A stretch of 33,303 bases of DNA from a virus. The translations under genes and the position numbers were made by a program. Below the pieces are notes generated by a model. The model did no database searches, had not been told where the DNA came from, and saw only the letters and a list, made by a program, of their open reading frames with translations. The stretch is taken from IMG/VR virus record IMGVR_UViG_3300037963_000715, positions 1-33,303 of that record; one strand, 5' to 3'. Numbering within the stretch: the stretch's first letter is position 1; each line of letters opens with the position of its first letter. Positions 13,837 through 22,964 of the stretch are shown one piece after another.

Positions 13837-14384
13837 TGCCAAGAAGTTTATCATCTGACTTACAAACACAAGTATCAGCAACCGCAACAAAAACAGCCTT
13901 TTTGGTTGAACTTAATTTATCCTCTACAATTAGACTAACAGATTGGTATTCTAATGTTGTTTATGATAGCAACACCTATGAAGCGGGTGGTTCTTTTTTA
14001 TCAGTTGATGCGGTTACAGAAACAGGTCAATTAGAGGTTACAGAAATGACTATTGGTTTTTCTAATGTTACAGATCAAGTAAGAACATTAGTACAAAGTG
14101 GTGCATTTACCGATAAAATTGTAGATGTTTATTTAGCTTACTTTAATACATCTGAAACTATAGTGGGTGCTATAACTTATTTTACAGGGCAAATACGTAG
14201 TGTTTCTATAGAAGAAAATATCAACAGTTCAACATTATCTTTAGTAGTTGCGTCACATTGGGCTAATTGGAATTTGACTAAAGGACGACATTATTCAGAC
14301 GAAAGTCAACAAAAATTTAGTACAGGTGATAGAGGTATGGAGTTTGCAACGCAAGTTAAAGAAAATGTTAGGTGGGGTATGTAA
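13836..14384 (+). CDS. tail-tip protein, DUF2163/BR0599-like
   Basis: A 182-residue protein between the Dit-like and J-like genes. It reads as the N-terminal part of DUF2163-type tail-tip proteins: LTDWYSNVVYDSNTYEAGG, TEMTIGFSNVTDQVRTLV, YFTGQIRSVSIEE, then LVVASHWANWNLTKGRHYSDESQQ and a final DRGMEF motif. In gene transfer agents and many alphaproteobacterial phages this family sits just before a cell-wall peptidase and the J-like protein. Here no NlpC/P60-type peptidase gene follows. It shares one base with the upstream gene and directly abuts the J-like gene. Confidence 0.65.
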   Translation: MPRSLSSDLQTQVSATATKTAFLVELNLSSTIRLTDWYSNVVYDSNTYEAGGSFLSVDAVTETGQLEVTEMTIGFSNVTDQVRTLVQSGAFTDKIVDVYLAYFNTSETIVGAITYFTGQIRSVSIEENINSSTLSLVVASHWANWNLTKGRHYSDESQQKFSTGDRGMEFATQVKENVRWGM

Positions 14385-17072
14385 ATGGCATTTTGGGCTG
14401 CAGTAGGTGGTTTTTTTAAGTCAGTTGGTGCTGCAATAGTAACTTATGCAAAAGCAAATCCAATAAGGTTTGCGCTACAAGCAGCTACACTTGCTGTTGG
14501 CGTTAAGGGTTTCTTACAAGCAAAACAAATGTTAGCTAAAGGGCAAGATATTCTTGCTAACAAAACAGCAGCAGGTGGCAAATTACCTGTCATTTATGGT
14601 ACTAGAAGGGTTGGCGCACAAATTATATATATGGATACCTCTAGCAATGACAGTAGAGATTTATATGTTGTTTATGCTTTAGCTGTTGGGGAATGTGATG
14701 AAATTTTAGGTAGAACCATTGAATTAGATGGTACTGCTTTAACTGATAGTGCTAGATTTAGAGATGGCGGATATATTGGTACAGATAAAATATCATCAGG
14801 AAATGGTTCCCTTAACAGCGTTTCACAAAATGGCACAGGCATTGATGCGGGTGCGGGTGGTTTTGGCACAAGTCCTACTGCAAGATATCGTTACGTGATG
14901 AACCTACATCATGGGGCAGCAACACAAACAGCAGACCCTATGTTAGTTGCTTCTATGCCAAATTGGACTTCTTCACATAAATTAGACGGAGTTTGTTATA
15001 TAGCAGCACATTTTGGTTATGATAAAGAAGGTATGTGGAGTGGCATACCACAATTAACAGTACAAGTAAGAGGTAAAAAAGTTTTTGACCCAAGAGACGG
15101 AAATCAAACATTTGGAACAGTTTCAACTTACACACATTCTGATAATCCTGCTCTTTGTTTCCTTGATTACATAACTTCAGATGAATATGGTAAAGGATTA
15201 CCAATAGCAAATATAAATACATCTACATTTTCAACTGCTGCTAATGTTTGTGATACTGAAGTTAATCAACCTTATTTTAATGGTTCAACTAAAGCTATAA
15301 CTTGGAGTGGTACAAGTGGTAATGACTTTATAAAAATTACAGGAACAAATGCTAATAGGGATTGGTGGCAAAGTAAGATTGCGGAATTAATTGATTTATT
15401 TGATGATGATGGAAATGGTGTTTTAGATGGTGCTGAGATCAAGGATATACAAAGATACCATTTTTACGATGATACTGAGGAATATTTTATTTTTTTTGAT
15501 ACTACTTTAGGTGCAACATATTCAGAACAAACTGGTACTTATGAGGTCAAAACCAAAAGATTTCATTGCAACGGATATTTAGATACCAATAAAAATGTTA
15601 TGGATAACGCAAAAGAATTACTTGCTAATATGCGTGGTATTTTTCTTTATGTTGATGGCAAATATGAATTAGAAATAGAAGATACTGGTTCATCAGGTTT
15701 TAGCATAACTGACAATCATATTATTGCAGATGCAGGTATTTCTGTAGATTATGGTAATAAAGATAAAAAAGCTAACAAAGTTATTGTTGAATTTTTTAAC
15801 GCTAATAAAAAATATGAATTAGATACAGCTACAGTTTTACATGGTGCTAGTCCAAATTATTATTCAGATGATGGTGATGAAATATTAGAAGTTAAAGCAG
15901 AATTTTCTTACATTACAGACCCATATATTGCATATAACATGGGGAAAGCTATTCTTGATCGCAGTAGAAACCAAATGACAATACAATTTACAGGTACGCC
16001 TGAAATGTATAAATTAAATGTTGGTGATATTGTTGACATTACTTATGCAGGACTTGGTTTTAGTAGCAAGGTTTGTAGAGTACAAGCATTAGAATTGCAG
16101 CCAAACGGATTAGTTGCGGTCTCTTTAATTGAATATGTAGATGTATATTCATGGCAAGTGCCTTCACAAGAAAGTGAAGAAGATAATGCAGATGTTCCAA
16201 GTGCTTTTGCGGTTAAAGTACCTGCTAGTTTGAGTTTTACAGATACAGATAGTAGTTCTACAGGCAGACCTTTTATATCTTGGACAACGCCAACAGATTT
16301 TCCAAATAAAGAATATCGAGTAAATATTGTTGATAGTTCAAGTAATCAGGTAATGAACAAAATTGTTGATACAGAAAATGTTGACCTTAATTTTTTACCA
16401 GTTGCAAGTAACTATGTTGCTAGTGTTTCATCAATAAATACGTTAGGTGTAGAAAGTGCTGCTACAACATTAACCTTTAGTGTTGGAGATGAACCTGTAG
16501 TTACTAACGATATTAAAGATTTAGCTATTACCAACGCAAAAATAAACGATTTAAACGCAACAAAAATTAACGCAGGTACTATAAGTTCAGACAGAATTGA
16601 TGTTGATACATTAAATGTTAAACATTTTGCAAATGTATCAGCAGATATACTAGCACATGATGGAGTGGCAGTACCTTTGTCAGTTTTTGGAAGTGCTTTT
16701 CAAAGAGGTTCGACTGATTTTACTACTAACACAACTGCTTTAGGTAATTATCTGCCTATTGATATTGATAACGTGCGAAACAATGCAAAATATCAAGCTA
16801 TATGGACTGGTGTATATGGTGATTGCACAAATGGTATTTTAGAGTATAGCGTAAATAATGGAACATCTTATGCAGAAGCAGCAGGTGGTATTCAAAATGT
16901 AGAGTTTGATGCAGGAACTTTTAGAACTTATACCTTTGTTTACAATGGTAGTATTACAGGATTACCAACTACAGGATCAAACACAAGATTAGTTAAATGG
17001 CGTATAAGATGGGTTACAAAACTAAATTCAACTTATCAATCGCTTTATGTTTTTATAGATAACACGCAATAA
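14385..17072 (+). CDS. tail tip/host-specificity protein (lambda J-like)
   Basis: An 895-residue central tail-tip protein. Landmarks: a hydrophobic N-terminus (AAVGGFFKSVGAAIV) as in J-type proteins; GGKLPVIYGTRRVGAQIIYMDTSS (about 62-86); a hub region with YLDTNKNVMDNAKELL and DVDGKYELEIED; AILDRSRNQMTIQF; then a fibronectin-III-like module (about 610-700) and a C-terminal receptor-type domain after NDIKDLAITNAKIND. Residues 340-351 form a complete EF-hand loop, DDDGNGVLDGAE, inserted after a WWQSKIAELIDLF helix. This would bind calcium at the tip. It probably determines host receptor contact together with the following fibre. Confidence 0.85.
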   Translation: MAFWAAVGGFFKSVGAAIVTYAKANPIRFALQAATLAVGVKGFLQAKQMLAKGQDILANKTAAGGKLPVIYGTRRVGAQIIYMDTSSNDSRDLYVVYALAVGECDEILGRTIELDGTALTDSARFRDGGYIGTDKISSGNGSLNSVSQNGTGIDAGAGGFGTSPTARYRYVMNLHHGAATQTADPMLVASMPNWTSSHKLDGVCYIAAHFGYDKEGMWSGIPQLTVQVRGKKVFDPRDGNQTFGTVSTYTHSDNPALCFLDYITSDEYGKGLPIANINTSTFSTAANVCDTEVNQPYFNGSTKAITWSGTSGNDFIKITGTNANRDWWQSKIAELIDLFDDDGNGVLDGAEIKDIQRYHFYDDTEEYFIFFDTTLGATYSEQTGTYEVKTKRFHCNGYLDTNKNVMDNAKELLANMRGIFLYVDGKYELEIEDTGSSGFSITDNHIIADAGISVDYGNKDKKANKVIVEFFNANKKYELDTATVLHGASPNYYSDDGDEILEVKAEFSYITDPYIAYNMGKAILDRSRNQMTIQFTGTPEMYKLNVGDIVDITYAGLGFSSKVCRVQALELQPNGLVAVSLIEYVDVYSWQVPSQESEEDNADVPSAFAVKVPASLSFTDTDSSSTGRPFISWTTPTDFPNKEYRVNIVDSSSNQVMNKIVDTENVDLNFLPVASNYVASVSSINTLGVESAATTLTFSVGDEPVVTNDIKDLAITNAKINDLNATKINAGTISSDRIDVDTLNVKHFANVSADILAHDGVAVPLSVFGSAFQRGSTDFTTNTTALGNYLPIDIDNVRNNAKYQAIWTGVYGDCTNGILEYSVNNGTSYAEAAGGIQNVEFDAGTFRTYTFVYNGSITGLPTTGSNTRLVKWRIRWVTKLNSTYQSLYVFIDNTQ
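15402..15437 (+). other. EF-hand calcium loop in the J-like protein
   Basis: Residues 340-351 of the J-like protein fit the 12-residue EF-hand: Asp at 1 and 3, Asn at 5, Gly at 6, Leu at 8, Asp at 9, Glu at 12. Helices precede (IAELIDLF) and follow (IKDIQRY). Confidence 0.75.
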
Positions 17073-17131
17073 TGAACTTTTTATATTACAAAATTCTATC
17101 TAAAGGACTACAATAGAAACGAGGTAAAAAT

Positions 17132-20100
17132 ATGGCACAACATGATTACAATATAGCTAACCAGTCAGGGGCAAATTTTAGAGCAGACTTAAATAATGCT
17201 TTGTCTGCTATTGTTACTGTAAATAGTGGTTCATCAGAACCATCAACTACATTTGCACATCAATTATGGGTAGATACAAGCAGTAATGTTTTAAAAATTA
17301 GAAACGCAGCAGACAATGCTTGGATTACACTTGGTTTAAGTATTACAGCCAGTAACACAGTAGATGTAAATGGTGGAACTGTTAATGGCATAACATCTTT
17401 TAGTTTTAGTTCAGGTGCAACTGTAACTTCAATATTAGATGAAGATAATTTATCAAGTGATAGTGCAACAGCATTAGCAACCCAACAATCAATAAAAGCG
17501 TATGTTGACAGTCAAGTTACCGCACAAGATTTAGATATAAGCGATGGCTCATCTACAATAGCTATTGATTTAGATAGTGAAACATTATCTTTATTAGGCG
17601 GAACTGGTGTTACATCAGCAGCTTCAGGCAATGGAGTTACTTTTTCTATTGGTCAATCAGTAGGCACAGGGGACAATGTAGTATTTAATCAAGTAACAAG
17701 TGCATTAGTTGGTAATGCTTCAACTGCAACTGCTTTAGCTACTGCAAGAACAATATCAGGCGTAAGTTTTGATGGTACTGCAAATATAACTTTAGATACA
17801 GACGATATTGGGGAAGGTTCTGCTAAATATTTTACTGCTGAAAGAGTAGATGACCAAGTAAATACATTATTAACAGCAGGTGCAAATATAAGTCTTACTT
17901 ATGATGATGCAGCAGGTACTTTAACTATAGCAAATACTAATAGTGCTGATATTACTTCAGTTGTTGCAGGAGATGGTTTAACAGGTGGGGGAACTTCAGG
18001 AGATGTTACATTAGCAGTTGGAGTTGATGATAGTTCAATAGAAATAAATTCAGACGCATTAAGAGTTAAAGCAAGTGGTATAACAAATGCTATGTTAGCG
18101 GGTTCTATTGCAAATGCTAAGTTAAGTAATTCAAGTGTAACTGTAAATTCACAAGCTATAGCATTGGGTGGTTCACATACATTTGATACTGATGACATTG
18201 GTGAGGGAAGTTCAAACATCTACTATACTGATGCAAGAGCAAATTCAGCTATTGATGCGAGAGTAACTAATACATTTATAAATAATTTATCAGGAGTTGT
18301 TGCTGATACCGCTACAGCACTTGCAACAGGTAGAACTATAGCTCTATCAGGCGATGTAACCGCTTCAGGCGTTAGTTTTGACGGAACAGGTAACATAACT
18401 CTATCTACAACAATAGCAGCTAACAGCGTGGCTTTAGGAACTGATACAACAGGCAATTATGTAGCCACTGTAGCAGATGCAGGAAATTCAAGAATTACTG
18501 TAGCTAATTCAGGAAGTGAAACAGCAGCAGTAACTTTAGATATAGCAGACGATGCTATTGGAACAGACCAAATAGCAAATAATGCAGTTGCTTTAGGAAC
18601 ACAATCAACAGGAAATTATGTAGCAACGATTAGCGGAACAACAAATGAAATAGAAGTATCGGGTTCAGGTAGTGAAACTGCAACAGTAACAATAGGCTTA
18701 CCTGATAATGTTACTATTGCAGGAAATTTAACTGTAAATGGCACAACAACTTCTGTTGATACACAAACATTAGAAGTTGAAGACCCATTAATAAAATTAG
18801 CAAAAAGCAATAGTGGTGCTGATAGTGTTGATATAGGTTTTTATGGTTTGTATGACACTTCAGGATCACAGGATTTATATGCAGGTTTATTTAGAGATGC
18901 ATCAGATAGCGGTAAATTTAAACTATTTAAAGATTTACAATCTGAACCGACTACAACTGTTAACACAGGTGGAACAGGTTATGCAGTTGGAACTTTAGTA
19001 TCTAATTTAGAAGGTGCTGTAACGGGTAATGCTTCAACAGCTACAGCTTTAGCAACAGGAAGAACAATAGGAATGACGGGAGATGTTGTTTGGACCTCTG
19101 CATCTTTTGATGGTTCAGGCAATGTAACTGGTACAGCCATTATACAACCTAATTCAGTTGCTTTATCAACAGATACTACAGGCGATTACGTAGCAACAAT
19201 AACAGGTGGTACAGGTATTGATAGCACAGGTGCAACAAGTGGTGAAGGCATAGGACATACTTTAAGTTTAGACCTAAATGAATTAACGACTGAAACCTCT
19301 ATTGCACAAGCTGATTTTGTTGCTATGGTTGATGCTACGGATAATGCATCAGGAAAAATAACTTTAAGCGATTTAGAAGATGAAATATTTGGAAATGTAA
19401 GTGGTGATATAGCAATAGCAGCAGGTGGTGCAGCTACAATACAAGCAAATAGCGTTGCATTAGGAACAGACACTACAGGGGATTATGTAAGCACAATAAC
19501 AGCAGGAACAGGACTAACATCAACAGGTGCTACATCAGGTGAAGGTGTTGCACATTCATTATCAGTAGATGCTGCTCAAACTCAAATAACAAGTGTTGGT
19601 GCTTTAGATGGCGGTTCTATAACATCAGGTTTTGGAAGTATAGATGTTGGTTCTTCTGCAATTACTACAACAGGTATAGTTACAGGCGGTACATTAGCAG
19701 GAACTTTATCAACAGCAGCACAAACAAATATTACAAGTGTTGGTACATTAACAACACTCACAGTTGACGATATTACGATCAATGGCTCTACAATTTCAGA
19801 TAGTGGCGATTTAACACTAGATGTTGGTGGAGATTTGACAATAGATGTTGATGGTGCGGATATTTTATTAAAACATGATGGTACACATTGGGGATCAATA
19901 TATACAAACGCAACTCCTAATAATCTATTTATACAAAACATGATTTCTGATGGTGATATTTACTTATCAGGTAGTGATGGTGGTTCTAATATAAATGCCT
20001 TAATTCTTGATATGTCAGATGCAGGCACAGCTACATTTAATAACAAAGTTGGTGTAAATCAATCTTCACCACAAGCTCAATTACACACAACTATTGAGGG

Positions 20101-21319
20101 TAGTGTGCCTACTATAGCATCAGAAACAGTAGCAATATTTAACAGAAGCGGTGGTTTAAGTCATGAAGCTAATATATCTATTATTGGTGGTGCAACAGGT
20201 GCATCTAATATTCATTTTGGAGATACAGCAGATGAAGATATTGGGCGAATAAGATACGAACACGCTACAAGTGATGCAGACAACATGGCATTTTATGTAG
20301 CAGGTTCAGAAAAAATGCGTATTGATGCTACAGGTAATGTAGATATATTACAAAGCAATCATTTAAGGTGGAAACACGCAGCAGGTGGAACTATTAGAGG
20401 TTCTATTGATGCAGACAGTAATGATAATTTAATGTTCTATACAGGTTCTAGTGAAACTGAAAGAATGCGTATTGATGGTTCAGGTAAGGTTGGAATAGGT
20501 GGTACGCCAAGTGTTGCACAATTTGATATAAAAGCCAGTAATTCAAACAAATATATTTATTGCGATGATGGTACTAATGCACTATTAGAAATCAAAGGAA
20601 CTAGCAGCGAATTAGCAATATCTTCACAAGCAACAGGTTTTTCTGCTTGGGAAGATATGCAACTTAAAGCACATAACATTTCATTCTATACAAGTGGCAG
20701 TGAAAGACTGAAAATTGATAGTGCGGGAACAGTAAACCCTGATGCTATTATAAATTTCATTAATCAATATGATGCAAATGTAGGCAATGGACCTTTTATT
20801 TATTTTAGTACCAGTGGCTCAATAACAGTTGGTACTGATAGTGCTTCAGCTAGAAATGTAATGGGTTTTAGAAATCCTAATGGTGAAATAGGTACAATAA
20901 CAACAAGTGGTTCTTCAACAGCCTACAACACATCTTCAGATTACAGGTTAAAAGAAAATGTTGATTATAATTTTAATGCTCTTGATAGAATTTCAGAATT
21001 AAAACCTGCTAGATTTAATTTTATATCTGACCCAAATACAACAGTTGATGGCTTTTTGGCACATGAGGTTTCTAACATAGTTCCCGAAGCTATTACAGGT
21101 GAAAAAGATGCAGTTAAAGAAGAAGAATACGTAATTACACCTGCGGTATTAGATGATGATGATAATGTTATTATTGAAGCTGAAATGGGAACAAGAGAAG
21201 TACCTGACTATCAAGGTATAGACCAAAGTAAATTAGTTCCTTTATTAACAAAAGCTATACAAGAACAACAAGAACAGATTGATAATTTAGTAGCTAGAAT
21301 AGAACAACTTGAAAATTAG
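17132..21319 (+). CDS. long tail fibre with C-terminal S74 chaperone
   Basis: A 1395-residue fibre. The N-terminal about 1000 residues are low-complexity, Ser/Thr/Gly/Asn-rich beta repeats. Recurring units include TATALAT(A/G)RTI with SFDGxxNxT, DDIGEGS, NSVALGTDTTG(N/D)YV and GATSGEGxxHxLSxD. The C-terminus is an intramolecular chaperone of the endosialidase/peptidase S74 type: SSDYRLKENV gives the Ser1269-Asp1270 dyad, then ARFNFIS, DGFLAHEVSNIVPEAI, SKLVPLLTKAIQE and a final coiled coil. Self-cleavage would occur before Ser1269 after trimerisation and release about 127 residues. GAGG lies seven bases before the ATG. It probably binds the host surface. Confidence 0.92.
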   Translation: MAQHDYNIANQSGANFRADLNNALSAIVTVNSGSSEPSTTFAHQLWVDTSSNVLKIRNAADNAWITLGLSITASNTVDVNGGTVNGITSFSFSSGATVTSILDEDNLSSDSATALATQQSIKAYVDSQVTAQDLDISDGSSTIAIDLDSETLSLLGGTGVTSAASGNGVTFSIGQSVGTGDNVVFNQVTSALVGNASTATALATARTISGVSFDGTANITLDTDDIGEGSAKYFTAERVDDQVNTLLTAGANISLTYDDAAGTLTIANTNSADITSVVAGDGLTGGGTSGDVTLAVGVDDSSIEINSDALRVKASGITNAMLAGSIANAKLSNSSVTVNSQAIALGGSHTFDTDDIGEGSSNIYYTDARANSAIDARVTNTFINNLSGVVADTATALATGRTIALSGDVTASGVSFDGTGNITLSTTIAANSVALGTDTTGNYVATVADAGNSRITVANSGSETAAVTLDIADDAIGTDQIANNAVALGTQSTGNYVATISGTTNEIEVSGSGSETATVTIGLPDNVTIAGNLTVNGTTTSVDTQTLEVEDPLIKLAKSNSGADSVDIGFYGLYDTSGSQDLYAGLFRDASDSGKFKLFKDLQSEPTTTVNTGGTGYAVGTLVSNLEGAVTGNASTATALATGRTIGMTGDVVWTSASFDGSGNVTGTAIIQPNSVALSTDTTGDYVATITGGTGIDSTGATSGEGIGHTLSLDLNELTTETSIAQADFVAMVDATDNASGKITLSDLEDEIFGNVSGDIAIAAGGAATIQANSVALGTDTTGDYVSTITAGTGLTSTGATSGEGVAHSLSVDAAQTQITSVGALDGGSITSGFGSIDVGSSAITTTGIVTGGTLAGTLSTAAQTNITSVGTLTTLTVDDITINGSTISDSGDLTLDVGGDLTIDVDGADILLKHDGTHWGSIYTNATPNNLFIQNMISDGDIYLSGSDGGSNINALILDMSDAGTATFNNKVGVNQSSPQAQLHTTIEGSVPTIASETVAIFNRSGGLSHEANISIIGGATGASNIHFGDTADEDIGRIRYEHATSDADNMAFYVAGSEKMRIDATGNVDILQSNHLRWKHAAGGTIRGSIDADSNDNLMFYTGSSETERMRIDGSGKVGIGGTPSVAQFDIKASNSNKYIYCDDGTNALLEIKGTSSELAISSQATGFSAWEDMQLKAHNISFYTSGSERLKIDSAGTVNPDAIINFINQYDANVGNGPFIYFSTSGSITVGTDSASARNVMGFRNPNGEIGTITTSGSSTAYNTSSDYRLKENVDYNFNALDRISELKPARFNFISDPNTTVDGFLAHEVSNIVPEAITGEKDAVKEEEYVITPAVLDDDDNVIIEAEMGTREVPDYQGIDQSKLVPLLTKAIQEQQEQIDNLVARIEQLEN

Positions 21320-21356
21320 TATATAATAAAATAAATATTAACTTATAGGAGAGATA

Positions 21357-21629
21357 ATGAGTGAAGATAAAACTATGAAAACAGATCAAGAAACAACAAA
21401 AGAAGAACCTGTTGTAATAACTTACAATGGTACTGAATACAGGCAATCTGACCTTACAGAAGAACAGATGGCACTTGCATCTAGGTTAAATGTTATTGGT
21501 AGAAAACTAGCAACACTACAAGCAGCACACGATGATTATGTTATGACTAATGATTATAAAAATATTGTTATACAGTCATTTGAAAGAAGCATTAACCCTG
21601 AAGTTGTAGAAGAAGATAAGGAAGAATAA
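21357..21629 (+). CDS. small fibre-adjacent acidic protein
   Basis: A 90-residue acidic protein: disordered start, then ITYNGTEYRQSDLTEEQMALASRLNVIGRKLATLQAAHDDYV, a short strand pair followed by a long helix. Small proteins with the same NGTEY...DLT...helix layout sit after tail-fibre genes in many marine phages; I do not assign a family number. A fibre-assembly or chaperone role is guessed from position only. GGAGAG lies five bases before the ATG, and the gene shares one base with the next one. Confidence 0.7.
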   Translation: MSEDKTMKTDQETTKEEPVVITYNGTEYRQSDLTEEQMALASRLNVIGRKLATLQAAHDDYVMTNDYKNIVIQSFERSINPEVVEEDKEE

Positions 21630-21865
21630 TGCCAAGAGTAACTGCATCTGATGTAAGTGTAGAATTAGAAAAACACGAAATACAATGCAGTGAAAGATGG
21701 ACACAAAACTGGAACAGATTAAGAAAAATAGAAGTTTCAGTTAGGGATTTAGACAATAAAACAGAAGCTAAATTGAATAAAATTGATTGGACAATCAAAG
21801 GCGGTTTGGGTGCTGTTATTTTAATCCTTTTAAGTGGCATTATTAGCTTATTAATTAAGTTATGA
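21629..21865 (+). CDS. XhlA-like membrane protein (lysis accessory)
   Basis: A 78-residue protein with a charged, coiled-coil-like N-terminus (residues 5-55, ending TEAKLNKIDW) and one C-terminal membrane helix (about 57-77, GLGAVILILLSGIISLLI). This is the layout of XhlA/haemolysin-type accessory proteins found next to holins. It overlaps the 3TM holin gene by four bases. It would sit in the inner membrane with the N-terminus in the cytoplasm. A separate small holin is the alternative. Confidence 0.7.
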   Translation: MPRVTASDVSVELEKHEIQCSERWTQNWNRLRKIEVSVRDLDNKTEAKLNKIDWTIKGGLGAVILILLSGIISLLIKL

Positions 21866-22236
21866 TAGATAAACTCATTCAACCAGTCAGTAAATTATTA
21901 GATAAATTCATACCTGATGCTGACGAAAAACAAAAAATAGCACATGAAATTGCTACTATGTCAGAAAGACATATCCACGAAATTGCAAAGGCACAAATAG
22001 AAGTTAATAGAGAGGAAGCTAAAGGTAATTGGTTTCAATCATCTTGGCGACCTGCTACAGCTTGGGTTTGTGTTGCAGGTTTTGCAATTAATTTCTTAAT
22101 CAGTCCATTACTTGCACCATTTGGAATAGATATACCACAAGCGGATACAACAACTATGTTACCAGTTTTAATGGGAATGTTGGGTTTGGGTGGTTTAAGA
22201 ACAATGGAACGAGTAAAAGGCGTTGGAAAAAATTAA
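21862..22236 (+). CDS. holin, GTA-type 3TM family
   Basis: A 124-residue protein that matches the layout of the GTA_holin_3TM family. An amphipathic N-terminus (LIQPVSKLLDKFIPDADEKQKI) is followed by a charged helix with IEVNREEAKGNWFQSSWRPATAWVC in sequence order. Hydrophobic segments cover about residues 63-89, and 98-113 carry the family-typical MLPVLMGMLGLGGLRTMER. It would permeabilise the inner membrane to let the lysozyme reach the wall. The last codons (Val-Lys-Gly-Val-Gly-Lys-Asn) lie in a direct repeat whose second copy is 480 bp downstream. Confidence 0.82.
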   Translation: MIDKLIQPVSKLLDKFIPDADEKQKIAHEIATMSERHIHEIAKAQIEVNREEAKGNWFQSSWRPATAWVCVAGFAINFLISPLLAPFGIDIPQADTTTMLPVLMGMLGLGGLRTMERVKGVGKN

Positions 22237-22251
22237 ATTAAATAGAGGTAA
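22215..22251 (+). repeat. direct repeat at the holin 3' end, copy 1
   Basis: About 37 bp covering the last holin codons, its stop and the following ribosome-binding site TAGAGGTAA. The copy at 22695-22730 differs by one substitution and one missing A. The pair encloses two small genes. Confidence 0.8.
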
Positions 22252-22257
22252 TAACCA

Positions 22258-22497
22258 ATGGACGAAATGTTTATAGAAGATATATCAATTATTGATTATG
22301 GAAGCGGTGGCATTTTCTTTTACAAAATACAATTAGAAAAAGATTTTGATATTGAACAATCTGTATTAAATCTTATGGATTTAAAAGGACATAAAGAAAG
22401 TAATTGTCATTGGTCAGTTATGTGCATGAACGATATTATTAACAATACAAATACAATAATAACGCATCAAGAGTTAAAAGCTATGGAGAATAAATAA
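22258..22497 (+). CDS. small unknown protein between direct repeats, gene 1
   Basis: A 79-residue soluble acidic protein. It begins with beta strands (FIEDISIIDYGSGGIFFYKIQL) and continues with helices (SVLNLMDLKGH, HQELKAMEN), an overall look of a small alpha/beta domain. AGAGGT provides the ribosome-binding site. No family is recognised and no membrane segment is present, so it does not look like a lysis protein despite its location. With its neighbour it forms a two-gene insert bounded by the repeats at 22215 and 22695. Confidence 0.65.
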   Translation: MDEMFIEDISIIDYGSGGIFFYKIQLEKDFDIEQSVLNLMDLKGHKESNCHWSVMCMNDIINNTNTIITHQELKAMENK

Positions 22498-22695
22498 ATG
22501 ACTTATAATCAGAATGAAATAAGTGAAGCTAGATTATACGCATGGAATTTATTAAAAGATTATTTAAAAGAATGTATTCAAGAAAATACTGACCCTTGTT
22601 CTGAGGAATTATTAGAGCAAATGAATATTTGGGAAGCTGAATATGATAAAAAATGCGATCAATATTATTCTGAAGGTAGGTTTCAAAATGGATAA
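22498..22695 (+). CDS. small unknown protein between direct repeats, gene 2
   Basis: A 65-residue, acidic, helical protein (EARLYAWNLLKDYLKECIQE, then EELLEQMNIWEAEYDKKCDQYY). It follows gene 1 directly, with GGAG nine bases before the ATG inside gene 1's end. No family is recognised. Its stop TAA coincides with the start of the second direct repeat. Confidence 0.65.
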   Translation: MTYNQNEISEARLYAWNLLKDYLKECIQENTDPCSEELLEQMNIWEAEYDKKCDQYYSEGRFQNG

Positions 22696-22730
22696 AAAGG
22701 TGTTGGAAAAATTAAATTAAATAGAGGTAA
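22695..22730 (+). repeat. direct repeat, copy 2 (holin-end remnant)
   Basis: A 36-bp near-copy of 22215-22251. Here it is not in the holin frame, so it appears to be a leftover 3' end of the holin gene plus its downstream ribosome-binding site, now serving the gene at 22734. Confidence 0.8.
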
Positions 22731-22733
22731 ATT

Positions 22734-22964
22734 ATGAAAATAAAAGAAATAGTTAGTAAATTAAATTTAAGTAAATATCAATGGTTTCAAACCTTCTTGA
22801 AACAAAAATATGCACATTCAGTTATTGTTGGCGTAGTTATATTTATTGTTGATTGGTTTACAAACTTAACTTGTGATAACAGCGATATATCACAAGCATT
22901 TGTTGTTGGTTTTGTAGCTTGTTTAATATCTGCTTTCTTTATTTATAATCCACTTAAAAAATAA
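22734..22964 (+). CDS. two-helix membrane protein (possible second holin)
   Basis: A 76-residue protein with two predicted membrane helices (about 28-44, SVIVGVVIFIVDWF, and 55-72, AFVVGFVACLISAFFIY) and a basic, amphipathic N-terminus. Position between the 3TM holin and lysozyme genes suggests a holin, antiholin or pinholin-like role. It uses the ribosome-binding site TAGAGGTAA in the second direct repeat and shares one base with the lysozyme gene. No family is named. Confidence 0.7.
   Translation: MKIKEIVSKLNLSKYQWFQTFLKQKYAHSVIVGVVIFIVDWFTNLTCDNSDISQAFVVGFVACLISAFFIYNPLKK

Noticed and set aside
17899-19941. Several minus-strand open frames of 64-119 codons opposite the tail fibre
   Set aside because: They are Val/Pro/Ser-rich shadows of the fibre repeats, with no start sites and no neighbours on that strand.
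17132-20100. Short recurring DNA motifs in the fibre gene as a possible CRISPR array
   Set aside because: Repeats are imperfect, of unequal spacing and in frame within a protein-coding gene.
21322-21327. TATAAT after the fibre gene as a lysis promoter
   Set aside because: No acceptable -35 lies 15-19 bp upstream, and such -10-like strings are frequent in this AT-rich sequence.
22688-22720. A ten-codon frame from ATG 22688 through the second direct repeat
   Set aside because: Too short, and the sequence is explained as a remnant of the holin end.
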